Shown here in pieces: positions 27,235 through 35,462 of a stretch of DNA of 64,000 bases (position 1 is its first letter; each line of letters starts with the position of its first letter). The stretch comes from Bacillus sp. FJAT-26390 (lineage in GTDB: Bacteria; Bacillota; Bacilli; Paenibacillales; Paenibacillaceae). The DNA is taken from the NCBI RefSeq assembly GCF_001682865.1, contig NZ_MAQX01000032.1:248001-312000 (forward strand), in the 5' to 3' direction. A model generated the notes under the pieces. It was not told the DNA's origin. It did no database searches and worked only from the letters and a program-made list of their open reading frames with translations. The translations under genes and the position numbers were made by a program.

Positions 27235-27303
27235 AATAGCACAAAAAATGTGAGTCCTTCCTTCCATCCTCTTGCAACAGCCTTAATTGCGCTAACAGAA
27301 CTG

Positions 27304-27317
27304 TGAAAGCGTTTACT
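27304..27317. promoter_or_regulatory. cre-like site (CcpA)
   Basis: TGAAAGCGTTTACT agrees with the cre consensus TGWNANCGNTNWCA at 13 of 14 positions. It lies just downstream of the -10 region of the amylase-pullulanase promoter, a position expected for catabolite repression. Confidence 0.6.
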
Positions 27318-27348
27318 TAGACCCATATTAATACCAAAAATAAAGCGC

Positions 27349-27354
27349 TGTCAA
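27349..27354 (-). promoter_or_regulatory. -35 of the amylase-pullulanase promoter
   Basis: Perfect TTGACA on the minus strand, with TAATAT 18 bp downstream (or TATTAA behind TGG at 15 bp) as possible -10. The leader would be roughly 225 nt long. Confidence 0.5.
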
Positions 27355-27410
27355 TTATTTTCTCGCTTTTTTTTTGTTTCCACATGTGTATGCGTCCTTT
27401 TTACTGCAAA

Positions 27411-27426
27411 TGACAACGTTTGCGCA
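27411..27426. promoter_or_regulatory. second LacI-type half-palindromic operator
   Basis: TGACAACGTTTGCGCA contains the ACGTTTGC core related to the perfect palindrome at 27217. It lies about 60 bp upstream of the -35, so looping between the two sites is possible. Confidence 0.4.
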
Positions 27427-27561
27427 GAAAGTTGCACAGCTATGCGGTATGCATGCATGTCTGATACCACTCATCTTTTGCATAAGAAAAACGCCTGACG
27501 GCGTCCTTGAAGTGCATATCTACTTTCGAGCATGCGAAGCAACGGCACGCAAGGAGATCCC

Positions 27562-27759
27562 TTACGTTCTGTTGCTTCTCTCATTTTCTATTCGGTATTC
27601 ATGTCCGTGAACGCCTTTGTAATACTCAGTCATCACTCCGCGGCATTCCTCACATTCGAATTGTGGCGGGACAGCCGGATCTCCACCGTCCATTGGCTGG
27701 TGTGCGAAGGATGCCACGACCTGCGGCGCCGAACATTCTGAAACGCATCCGCCCTGCAT
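27562..27759 (-). CDS. candidate small CxxC protein, 65 aa
   Basis: The frame encodes FECEECRGVMTEYYKGVHG, a short zinc-ribbon-like pattern with one CxxC pair, plus two further Cys near the N-terminus (CVSEC). It lies between the propeller/NAGPA gene and the amylase-pullulanase control region on the same strand. The ATG sits inside a hairpin (CCGCCCT-CATGC-AGGGCGG) and the ribosome site is poor, so the start and even the gene are uncertain. An alternative is a start at the internal ATG near 27693. Confidence 0.35.
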   Translation of the reverse strand: MQGGCVSECSAPQVVASFAHQPMDGGDPAVPPQFECEECRGVMTEYYKGVHGHEYRIENERSNRT

Positions 27760-27784
27760 GAGGGCGGCCTAAACGCTGCTTTCG

Positions 27785-30226
27785 TTACCATTTCAACTTT
27801 GTACCAAATACGAGTCCGTTACTGATAAGCCTGCCTGGCGCCGTAATCAGCTTGCCTTGCGCATACATACCCGAAGAAGCTCCGCCATCCAAATTCATCG
27901 CCTGCTCCGCACCTAGCTGCAGCATGATTTGTCCCCACTGCTTCATCGTTGCCTGAGGTACGGTCGCCATGATGACGGTTCCGTCCTTTTTAACAAGAAT
28001 GCCGCTTCTGGCTGCGGAGTCTGTTAAAATTTTGGAGCTGCTGAAGCCTTCGCCCACGGGGTTAATCGCCAGCCTCCCGTCCTTTACCAGTCTTGGACCA
28101 GCACCAACTGCCGTATGGACGCGTGACCAGGCAATCGGCGTATTGGACAAGTTCGTCATTTCCGTCTTATAGTCCACCAAAGTGCCGACCTTAAAACGTG
28201 CGGCAAGCTTTTCTTCCGAGCCTGTAAAAACGAGAACATACCCATCTGCCGGAATGCTCACATTTTCTTTTTTGCTTATTTTGGTCACGACGCCTTTGCT
28301 GACGGTAACAGCCGTCCCAAGCGCAAAGCCTAGCTTAGCGCCCCGCTTCGGAGTAAACATAATGGCGGATGAGCCGCCCGCTACCGGCGTACGGTTTATG
28401 AAATACACATACCAGTTATTCGGCGATTTGAAAGAACCATCCGTCCCGCCCAGCAGCTTCACCCGGAGCGTATCCATGATAACCGTCCCGTCCCATGTAA
28501 AACCGATCGCCGTACCCGTATTGCCGATATGCTCCACATTTCCGTCTGCGATGAGGGTGCCATACGGTTCGGGAATGCCGCCGTAAGCCTCGAAGAATGT
28601 CCCGTTGATAGCTGCATCAGCATTGTAGGCTTTCGCAATCAGCGCAAGCGGCTGGACAACGCCAACCTTCCGGCTTGCAAGACCTGCGGTCATTGGAACT
28701 CCCTTAGGAATGACCACCGTTTGAACCGTATAGGACTTGCCTGAAATGCTGACCTTTTTCGCTTCATGCTTCACCTTCAGCTTGGAGTCCGAGGCCGTCA
28801 CCTGGACAGGCAGCTTGAGCTGGCCTTTATAGCCGCTTGCGATGACATCCACATAAAGATTTGCTGAGCCCACTGCAACCGGGGTCACGATGCTCTTCTC
28901 CGTGATGCGAACGATCGCCGTATTATCGGAGCGGAAGCTGAGGGCGACGGGATCGGACAGCTTCAGCTTGTCCGTGAGCAGGAGCCTTATATCCAGCGGC
29001 AGCTTAAGCGTCGCCGCTGCGTAGGTAATCGCGACGGGGCGAACCGGCCCCGCTGCGACCAACTGGCTGGCGGACGTATACGCGAAGCGTCCGCCGCCCA
29101 TCGGCGTCACGCCGCTCGCGGGAACCGCGGCGTGCCCGCCGTAGGTGTACAAGATCGACTTGGCAGAGCCGTCGATCGCGTACACCGCGCCGGATCGGCC
29201 GCCGGCCAGCACGATGCCGGCGGCAGCATCCGGCGCCAGCGCCGCGGGGCCGAAGCCTCCGGCCCCGGCGGCGCTGATGCGCCATAGTTCCGCCCCGTCT
29301 GCGAGGCGGAACGCAGCAATGCCGTTGCCGCCAAGCTCAGCGGCAACGACAGCTCCCGCATCCCCGGGCAGAAGCACCGGGGATGTCCAGCCGCCTGCGG
29401 GCGCCGCCGCAAGCTCGCGCGTGAATCGGACTTTGCCGTCCTCTTCATACGCAGCGACCGCTTTGCCCGCGAGCAGCAGAACGCCGCCGTTAACCCGGTC
29501 GGCGGCCAGCTTACCCCCAAGCAGCGGCTGTTCCAGAGCCGCTTCCCAGACTACAGCTCCGCCGCGCACCGCATACAGCGCGCCGTTGCTGCCAAGCACA
29601 TAGACGCCGCTCTTGCCCGCGGCAAGCTCCTTCACGCTGACGCCCTCCGGCAGCAGCGCCGCCTGCTTCTCACCCGCTTCATCCAGCGATAAAATCGCAT
29701 GCTGATATGCGAAATAAGGGAGTCCCTGCGCGTCCGTGACTAGTGCAGACGGCTGAAGATTCTCGGTCTTTCCTTTAAAATAAAAAATACCGGCCTGACC
29801 GCCATTTCCCGCTTCATCGTATTGATAGAGCCGCGCGCTTTTGCCAGCAGCAAATATTTGGCGTTTCCCGTTCAGCGCCGGCGCGGACAAATTCGTATAG
29901 GCATTGACCCGCTTCACTTCTTTGCCCGTGCTGGTGACAATGGTCACCCAACCATTAGCGGCTGCGGTGAACAGATTTCCATTCGACAAAACTAGCGCCG
30001 GATGCAGCGTTCCTTCGGCTGCGTAACGCCAATATTCGATTTCTGCTTTATTGACCGTTGCGGCTGTCGTGCTAACCGCTTTGCCTTCCGCGGCCTTAAC
30101 CGTGACAGTTTCACCTGCTGCTGCGGCGGCAGCTGCCCCGCTTCCGGCATAACTTAAACCCATAGACGCTATCAATAGCGCGGCTATTCCTTTTTTTCCC
30201 CACATCATCCAATCTTGCTGCATCAA
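27785..30226 (-). CDS. secreted PQQ-like propeller fused to NAGPA-type phosphodiester glycosidase domain, 813 aa
   Basis: A signal peptide (about 1-37) leads to a beta-propeller-like region (60-410) with repeated GTLHPALVLSNGNLFTAAANG, GGAVVWEAALEQPLLGG and GAELWRISAAG units. A Big_2-like strand region follows (430-510). The C-terminal 300 residues match the phosphodiester-glycosidase (NAGPA/DUF2233) fold: AYNADAAINGTFFEAYGG, RVHTAVGAGPRLVKDGR and the hallmark AMNLDGGASSGMYAQGKL. NAGPA domains cleave phospho-GlcNAc links; in Bacilli related proteins are thought to act on wall polymers. AAGGGAG precedes either TTG 30226 or ATG 30223. The middle third is strikingly GC-rich and alanine-rich compared with both ends. 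Confidence 0.85.
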   Translation of the reverse strand: MMQQDWMMWGKKGIAALLIASMGLSYAGSGAAAAAAAGETVTVKAAEGKAVSTTAATVNKAEIEYWRYAAEGTLHPALVLSNGNLFTAAANGWVTIVTSTGKEVKRVNAYTNLSAPALNGKRQIFAAGKSARLYQYDEAGNGGQAGIFYFKGKTENLQPSALVTDAQGLPYFAYQHAILSLDEAGEKQAALLPEGVSVKELAAGKSGVYVLGSNGALYAVRGGAVVWEAALEQPLLGGKLAADRVNGGVLLLAGKAVAAYEEDGKVRFTRELAAAPAGGWTSPVLLPGDAGAVVAAELGGNGIAAFRLADGAELWRISAAGAGGFGPAALAPDAAAGIVLAGGRSGAVYAIDGSAKSILYTYGGHAAVPASGVTPMGGGRFAYTSASQLVAAGPVRPVAITYAAATLKLPLDIRLLLTDKLKLSDPVALSFRSDNTAIVRITEKSIVTPVAVGSANLYVDVIASGYKGQLKLPVQVTASDSKLKVKHEAKKVSISGKSYTVQTVVIPKGVPMTAGLASRKVGVVQPLALIAKAYNADAAINGTFFEAYGGIPEPYGTLIADGNVEHIGNTGTAIGFTWDGTVIMDTLRVKLLGGTDGSFKSPNNWYVYFINRTPVAGGSSAIMFTPKRGAKLGFALGTAVTVSKGVVTKISKKENVSIPADGYVLVFTGSEEKLAARFKVGTLVDYKTEMTNLSNTPIAWSRVHTAVGAGPRLVKDGRLAINPVGEGFSSSKILTDSAARSGILVKKDGTVIMATVPQATMKQWGQIMLQLGAEQAMNLDGGASSGMYAQGKLITAPGRLISNGLVFGTKLKW

Positions 30227-30482
30227 AGCTGCACTCCCTTATCTATGCGTATTCCAAATAGTCCCAACGAACTATATCGACAAAGACCTATTAAAAATGA
30301 AGAACAGCTCATAGCATCACGAGAAAAGCCTTACCATTCGATAACCCTATAACAATCCTATTCCGTTTTTTCATAGATTTCATGTTTCTTATATCGTCAC
30401 AGTCACCTTTCCACTCAATGTAAAACGGCTGTCGCCGTCCTTTGGCGTCGCAGCGCGTTTCATTATATATTTTCCTATATTT
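30227..30482. other. intergenic region between two minus-strand genes
   Basis: AT-rich stretch that should contain the promoter of the propeller/NAGPA gene; I cannot pick a convincing -35/-10 pair. A 70-codon open frame on the minus strand overlaps the terminator at 30483-30540 and is not supported. Confidence 0.3.
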
Positions 30483-30540
30483 AAAAAAAAGACTGGCATT
30501 CGCCTCAGCAATGACGTTCACTGAAAGCTATGCCAGCCTT
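30483..30540 (-). terminator. terminator of the second chemoreceptor gene
   Basis: On the minus strand AAGGCTGGCAT pairs with ATGCCAGTCTT and is followed by eight T. Confidence 0.8.
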
Positions 30541-30545
30541 GATTG

Positions 30546-32654
30546 CTATATTTTAAAATGAGACAGCTTCTCCAAAAGCTCCTGTACCATGGTGCTAAGC
30601 GCTTCTGCCGAGGCTGAGATTTCCTCCATAGACGCAAGCTGCTCCTCTGAAGCTGCGGCAACGCTTTGAGAATCGGCGGATGCCTCTGATGCAAGATCGG
30701 CAAGCTGCGACACGCTGGCTGAAATTTGCTCGGTGCTTGCCGTCATTTGCTGGGCAGCAGCCGATACCTCTTGGGTTTGCTCATTTACCTGCGTCATTTC
30801 CGTAAGGATAGATGTGAATAACAGACCGCTCTCCGTTACGCTTTGTACGCCCTGTTGAACCTTCTCGTTGCCGGTAACCATCGTGAGTGATGCTTTATTC
30901 GTGTCCATGCGCACATCTTCAACCAAGCTCGTCACCTGATCCGCTGCTTGCTTCGTCTGCTCTGCAAGCTTGCGAATTTCAGTTGCGACAACAGCAAAGC
31001 CCCGTCCATGCTCACCCACTCTGGATGCCTCGATCGCCGCATTGAGCGCCAGCAAATTCGTTTGCTTGCTAATGTTCGCGATTAGATCAATCATTCCGCC
31101 GATCTGACCGGATCTCTCGCCTAAGCGCCGAATGGCGCTTCCCGTTTCCTCAAACGACCTTTGAAGCTCGCCCATCTGCGTGACTGCCGTTTGGAGCTGC
31201 ACGCTGCCCTGCTGCGTTTGGTTAGCCACTTCCTCGGCAGATGACGATACTGCCGAAGACGAATCCGCAATTCGCTGAACGCCTATTGCCATTTCGCCCA
31301 TCGCCTGGGATGACTCCGACGCATACTCATGCTGATTTTGCGCGCCCTCTGCAACACGGCCAATGGAGTGTGCAATCGTCTCAGCCGCTTTGCCTGTCTG
31401 CTCCGCGCTTGCTGTAAGCTGCTCCGATGTTGCGCCCACAGCCATCGACAAATCCGAGACCAGCTGGAACATCCCGCGCAGCTTGCCGGTCATTTCATTA
31501 AAGTGACCGCCCATCACCCCAAACTCATCGCCAGATCGAAAATCCAGCTTCTGCGTTAAATCTCCCTGCGCCATTAGCTGCAGCTTAGCCGAAAGGGCAC
31601 GAAGCGGCTTAATGACCATGCCCCATACAAGAAGTCCTATCACCGCTGCCAAAATGACCAGCGCCGCAAGCACCGTAATGCCCGCGTTTGTTCTAGCTTC
31701 ATTATATGTTGCCAAAACAACATCCTCTAAGACAGCGGTTTGCGTATACCAAATCTGCTCGCTGCCCGGCAGCTTGATAGGCTCGAATACACGCAGCACA
31801 TCATCGCCTTTGGAATTAGCCGTATATGCTTTTAACGTCTGGCCGCTCTGGACCTGCTTCCATAACTGCTCCTTCTCCGGCGAATCGCCGTATGGCTGCA
31901 ATATCGATGCCGGATCATTCGGATTGGCAGCATAGACTCCCGCTTCGCTAATAAGCGAAACATATCCATCAAGCGGTCTGTAATGCGTTGCCTCCTCCTG
32001 AAGGTCGGAAAGCGAAAGATCTACGCCAACAATGCCTAAAAAAACGCCCGATTCGTCAAGAATCGGCTGGACGATAGACATCATCTGCGTTTGCTCGCCC
32101 GCCGCCTCATACGTGTATGGTTCCAAATAAGAGAGCTGCTTGCTCGCCTTTGGTATAAGATAGAAATCGCCAACGCCCTGCTCCTCATAGCCTTTTAACG
32201 GTTCGGCAACAATTTCTTTATTCTGTTGAATCAAATAAGGAATGAATCTTCCCGTGGCATCGTCATATTTCGCTTTGCTCCGGTTTGCCTCATCGTTACG
32301 ATCAAATGCATTAGGCTCCCAAAGCGTGTAGATACCGAATACTTCCGGGCGCTTCTGGAGCATTCCCTTCAGCAGGGAGATAACCTCTTCCCGTGATAGG
32401 CTTTGGCTCGCCCGTGATTCCTCAAGCACCTCTGACAATGATTTCAAGGTTGATTCCAGACTAGTCACTTTTTTCAAAAACGAATTCGCGTAATCATTTC
32501 CAGCGTTCTCCGCTGCAAGCTCGCCGTTCGTAAGGCTTACTTTCTTTAATTGCTGCAAATTTACGAAGAGAATAGAGCCTAACACTAAAGCAATAACGAC
32601 TCCAACTACTGCAATAAATTTGAATGATAAGGAAAGCTTCCGATATGCGGCCAT
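30546..32654 (-). CDS. methyl-accepting chemotaxis protein with dCache sensor, 702 aa
   Basis: Architecture: transmembrane helix (about 11-32); a large extracellular dCache region (35-330) with VFGIYTLWEPNAFD and VGVDLSLSDLQEE; a second helix (about 340-362); HAMP (about 362-415); and the signalling coiled coil with tip NLLALNAAIEASRVGEHGRG. GTGGAG lies eight bases before the ATG at 32652-32654, which is preferred over an upstream in-frame start. The C-terminus AQEL/VQEL-type ending FKI is shared with the receptor at 13543-15585, suggesting a common ancestor. The ligand is unknown. Confidence 0.92.
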   Translation of the reverse strand: MAAYRKLSLSFKFIAVVGVVIALVLGSILFVNLQQLKKVSLTNGELAAENAGNDYANSFLKKVTSLESTLKSLSEVLEESRASQSLSREEVISLLKGMLQKRPEVFGIYTLWEPNAFDRNDEANRSKAKYDDATGRFIPYLIQQNKEIVAEPLKGYEEQGVGDFYLIPKASKQLSYLEPYTYEAAGEQTQMMSIVQPILDESGVFLGIVGVDLSLSDLQEEATHYRPLDGYVSLISEAGVYAANPNDPASILQPYGDSPEKEQLWKQVQSGQTLKAYTANSKGDDVLRVFEPIKLPGSEQIWYTQTAVLEDVVLATYNEARTNAGITVLAALVILAAVIGLLVWGMVIKPLRALSAKLQLMAQGDLTQKLDFRSGDEFGVMGGHFNEMTGKLRGMFQLVSDLSMAVGATSEQLTASAEQTGKAAETIAHSIGRVAEGAQNQHEYASESSQAMGEMAIGVQRIADSSSAVSSSAEEVANQTQQGSVQLQTAVTQMGELQRSFEETGSAIRRLGERSGQIGGMIDLIANISKQTNLLALNAAIEASRVGEHGRGFAVVATEIRKLAEQTKQAADQVTSLVEDVRMDTNKASLTMVTGNEKVQQGVQSVTESGLLFTSILTEMTQVNEQTQEVSAAAQQMTASTEQISASVSQLADLASEASADSQSVAAASEEQLASMEEISASAEALSTMVQELLEKLSHFKI

Positions 32655-32767
32655 TGCATCCACTCCACCCATCCAAGATAAGACATTAATCGACAAAATA
32701 CGACTAAAAATGAATAGGTATAATGGACTAGTCTGAAAATGAATATCGCGCCAGTTCCTCGCTTTTG

Positions 32768-32974
32768 TTAGAGCGTGCTTTCGTCAGCCGCCGCTCCAGC
32801 TTGACTAAAGAGCTGGATATTACCTTGCTCGCTCAATCTCCATTCAACCGCAGGCAGGCTTAGTGTGATATGCACGCCCATTTTCACCGCGCTCTCGTAC
32901 TCGCCATTCAACTGCGAGCTGCTATCATGAGCAGCATGCCTAATCAACGAATCAAGCCCCGCCAGGGCAAGCAC
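32768..32974 (-). CDS. candidate small protein, 68 aa
   Basis: The frame starts at a GTG about eleven bases after the DUF6157 stop and is open further upstream in a frame overlapping DUF6157. The sequence (LAGLDSLIRHAAHDSS, then VKMGVHITLSLPAVEWRLSE) reads like a small alpha/beta protein, but I recognise no family and the ribosome site (GGTGAG) is weak and close. It could be a translationally coupled partner of DUF6157, or chance. Confidence 0.3.
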   Translation of the reverse strand: MLALAGLDSLIRHAAHDSSSQLNGEYESAVKMGVHITLSLPAVEWRLSEQGNIQLFSQAGAAADESTL

Positions 32975-32985
32975 ACACTCACCAT

Positions 32986-33411
32986 TTATTTTTTGCTGCT
33001 CCGCATGCCTCGAAGCACCGTCACCTGATCGCGCCCGCCCTCTGCGAATTGGCCGTATTCCTCCGATTCCTTTGGCACGAGCGCCAGCTTGCCCTCTTCA
33101 TTAAAGTGGATGCCCCAGCCGTATTTCTTCGGAAGCATCGACGCCCTTAGACAAGCCTTCGGCTTTGAAAAAAACTCGTCCCAAACCTCCTTCCCTCTTG
33201 CTTCGAGCTCCTCGGCCGACAACTCCTTATGCCGAATGTGCACCTCATACATCAGCTCTTCCTGCGTATACCTATAGGGTTCATTGGCTGCCAGCTCATA
33301 CTCAAGGCTCGGCTTCGTCCGACCGCCCTTCTTGTCCGGCGGCACCGTGCCAATCTCCGCTGGACAGTCTGCCGACACCGTGATGAATGTATTATAATAG
33401 TTCCAATTCAT
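32986..33411 (-). CDS. DUF6157 family protein, 141 aa
   Basis: The N-terminus MNWNYYNTFITVSADCP is the hallmark of DUF6157 proteins. PPDKKGGRTKPSLEYELAAN, YTQEELMYEVHIRH and KACLRASMLPKKYGWGIH follow the family closely and the length is complete. No function is known for the family. GGAGGAAAC precedes the ATG, and a TATAAT -10 with an overlapping small palindrome lies upstream. Confidence 0.88.
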   Translation of the reverse strand: MNWNYYNTFITVSADCPAEIGTVPPDKKGGRTKPSLEYELAANEPYRYTQEELMYEVHIRHKELSAEELEARGKEVWDEFFSKPKACLRASMLPKKYGWGIHFNEEGKLALVPKESEEYGQFAEGGRDQVTVLRGMRSSKK

Positions 33412-33442
33412 GACTAGTTTCCTCCTAATCTTGGATAAGGCT

Positions 33443-33471
33443 ATTATAGCGATATCACACTTTTGTGACTA
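33443..33471 (-). promoter_or_regulatory. promoter and small palindrome upstream of DUF6157
   Basis: On the minus strand TAGTCA (33466-33471) and TATAAT (33443-33448) are 17 bp apart. Between them TCACA-CTTT-TGTGA (33455-33468) forms a 5-bp-arm palindrome that could be a repressor site. Confidence 0.45.
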
Positions 33472-33579
33472 TACAATCTCATTTATGTCCATTTCCTTTA
33501 GTGATTAATATCGTTTATATTGTGATGAGAACAATTATCATCAATGGAGGTTGCTACGTATCATTTCAGATAGCAAGGA

Positions 33580-33831
33580 ATGGTAGACGGTGAGATGTAT
33601 TTGCCCCGCCCCAAAGAAGCGCCCATCATCTATGAGGTGCTTGGCTTCGATATTCCGGATTCGTTGAAAATGCTCATGACGATAAACCCAGCAAGGCTGT
33701 TCATCCCCGCCGATGATTTCCCCCTCTATGCCGCTGGCCGAATTTTTATCGTATGCAGCAGCATTCACGGCGCCAAGGAAACCTATGCTCGCATCATCGG
33801 CATTGGATTTCGTAAAATGAGCAACGGCTAA
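33580..33831 (+). CDS. hypothetical protein, up to 83 aa
   Basis: Two possible starts exist, ATG 33580 and ATG 33595; neither has a well-spaced ribosome site (AAGGA abuts the first). The product is basic, without signal peptide, and I recognise no family (APIIYEVLGFDIPDSLKML, FPLYAAGRIFIVCSSIHG). A terminator-like hairpin follows at 33847, supporting a plus-strand transcript. The opposite strand also has an open frame, so this call is tentative. Confidence 0.4.
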   Translation: MVDGEMYLPRPKEAPIIYEVLGFDIPDSLKMLMTINPARLFIPADDFPLYAAGRIFIVCSSIHGAKETYARIIGIGFRKMSNG

Positions 33832-33846
33832 AGCGAAAAAAATAAT

Positions 33847-33884
33847 TTAACTTCATCTCCCGTTATGTGGAGGAAGTTAGTTTT
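33847..33884 (+). terminator. terminator-like hairpin after the 83-aa gene
   Basis: TTAACTTC pairs with GAAGTTA across an inner TCTCC/GGAGG stem, followed by GTTTTA. Confidence 0.5.
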
Positions 33885-33977
33885 ATGCAAGCTTCACTTA
33901 GTTTCGTGTATGTAGCATTCGGGTGACATCTCCTATAATCGGTTTATAAATTCATTTCTTAGGAGGATATCGATCAC

Positions 33978-35381
33978 ATGAACCAATCACCACTGTTACT
34001 GAATGATGAGCAAATGAGAAAATTTATTACGGAAGGCTTTCTTATTTTAAAAACCGACTTTCCCGAATCATTCCACCATGCGTTGACCGCAGAGCTTAAT
34101 AAAGTGTATGACGCGGAAGGAAATCCCGGCAATAACCTGCTGCCGCGAATTCGCGAGATTCAGCAAGTATTCGATAGCCCCGTCATCACCGGCGCATTAA
34201 CGAGTGTGCTGGGACCAAACTACATGCTTCATGCACATAGACATGGCCATTACAATGCGCAGCCCGTTGCCGGCGGCTGGCATAAGGACAGCTACTGGGG
34301 CTACTCGCGGATGCGCAACCACCATCCATGGTGGGCGATGATTATGTATTTTCCGCAAAACACGCCGCTTGAGCTTGGACCAACAAGCGTGCTTCCCGGC
34401 ACGCAAAACTACGAGTCACGCACTTTCGTATCCGATGAAGTCGCAGGGGAGGCCTTCGCTAACGGTGAAGCTGGCACATTTGCGCTCATCCATTACGATA
34501 TCTGGCACCGTTCGACGCCGAATGTACTAGGCAATGCACGCTTCATGCTGAAGTTCGAATTTATGCGTACGGCTGCGCCTGCCGCACCGACTTGGGACAA
34601 TCAGGCAACAGCATGGTCAGAGCCTTCCGATCTTGCGCTTCCCATTGCAAACCATGAAACCTTGTGGGAGGAAACCTGGAACTGGCTGTCCGGCAGCGTT
34701 GGCAGCATAGCGAATTCCCGGAGTGAAGATGCTAATAAGCTTAATGAGCTAGCACGCGAATTAGAGGATCAATTCGAGCCAACCGCGCTGAACGCAGCTT
34801 ATGAGCTTGCAAGGTATGGCAGCAAAGGCGTAGCAGCCTTGCTTGCTGGACTGCACCATCAAAGCGCCGACGTATCGCGCGTGTCTGCCTATGGACTATC
34901 GGCGGCAGGAGAAGAAGCCGTAAACGGACTAATTGCCGCGCTGGAACATGACCGCGAGGAAACCGTCTATCATGCCATATTTGCGCTCGGGGAGCTGGGC
35001 CAATTTGCAGAAGCTGCTCTTCCAGCGCTTACAAGCTTGTTGTCCCACCCTTCCGCTACCATTCGCACGGCGGTGGCCGATGCGCTGGGCATGATCAAAT
35101 CTACCTCCGCAGCTGGGGTAGACGGCTTAATTACATGCCTGGCAGATAAGGATGCGCAGGTCCGTTTTACGGCTGGCCTTTCGTTATCGAAGCTTGGCTC
35201 CACGGCTGCTGCAGCGATTCCTGCGCTGGAAGCTGCGCTGGATGACGAGGACCGCTACGTGCGGGCACATGCGCTGGAAGCGCTCCGTTATATCGGCACC
35301 GAGGAAGCAAAGGATCTTCTAATCAAGTCGCTCTTTAATGCGCGCTGGTGCACGACAACTACATCTGCCGACACCTTCTAG
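33978..35381 (+). CDS. PhyH-type Fe(II)/2-oxoglutarate dioxygenase fused to HEAT repeats, 467 aa
   Basis: The first 220 residues match phytanoyl-CoA-dioxygenase-like enzymes: metal ligands H102 and D104 in GGWHKDSYWG, distal H177 in YDIWHRS, and R188 as likely 2-oxoglutarate anchor. A central segment (220-255) leads to about six HEAT/armadillo-like repeats (260-450), for example GVAALLAGLHHQSADVSRVS and AAIPALEAALDDEDRYVRAH. HEAT arrays bind proteins, so the enzyme may act on, or be directed by, a partner protein. AGGAGG precedes the ATG. An AraC-type regulator lies convergently downstream. The substrate is unknown. Confidence 0.88.
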   Translation: MNQSPLLLNDEQMRKFITEGFLILKTDFPESFHHALTAELNKVYDAEGNPGNNLLPRIREIQQVFDSPVITGALTSVLGPNYMLHAHRHGHYNAQPVAGGWHKDSYWGYSRMRNHHPWWAMIMYFPQNTPLELGPTSVLPGTQNYESRTFVSDEVAGEAFANGEAGTFALIHYDIWHRSTPNVLGNARFMLKFEFMRTAAPAAPTWDNQATAWSEPSDLALPIANHETLWEETWNWLSGSVGSIANSRSEDANKLNELARELEDQFEPTALNAAYELARYGSKGVAALLAGLHHQSADVSRVSAYGLSAAGEEAVNGLIAALEHDREETVYHAIFALGELGQFAEAALPALTSLLSHPSATIRTAVADALGMIKSTSAAGVDGLITCLADKDAQVRFTAGLSLSKLGSTAAAAIPALEAALDDEDRYVRAHALEALRYIGTEEAKDLLIKSLFNARWCTTTTSADTF

Positions 35382-35402
35382 GCTTGATCCTCATAAAAAT
35401 AA

Positions 35403-35440
35403 CGAAGAACCGCCGGTTAAGCAACCGGCGGTTCTTCGTT
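35403..35440. terminator. bidirectional terminator between PhyH-HEAT and AraC genes
   Basis: GAAGAACCGCCGGTT and AACCGGCGGTTCTTC form a perfect 15-bp stem with an AAGC loop, followed by T-rich sequence on the plus strand. Confidence 0.85.
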
Positions 35441-35462
35441 TCTTCTTCATTAAGAGACACCT

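Noticed and set aside
29004..29603. Long overlapping frames in the GC-rich part of the propeller gene
   Set aside because: High GC removes stop codons in all frames; none has a ribosome site or recognisable product.
30309..30521. 70-codon minus-strand frame upstream of the propeller gene
   Set aside because: It overlaps the chemoreceptor terminator and has no ribosome site.
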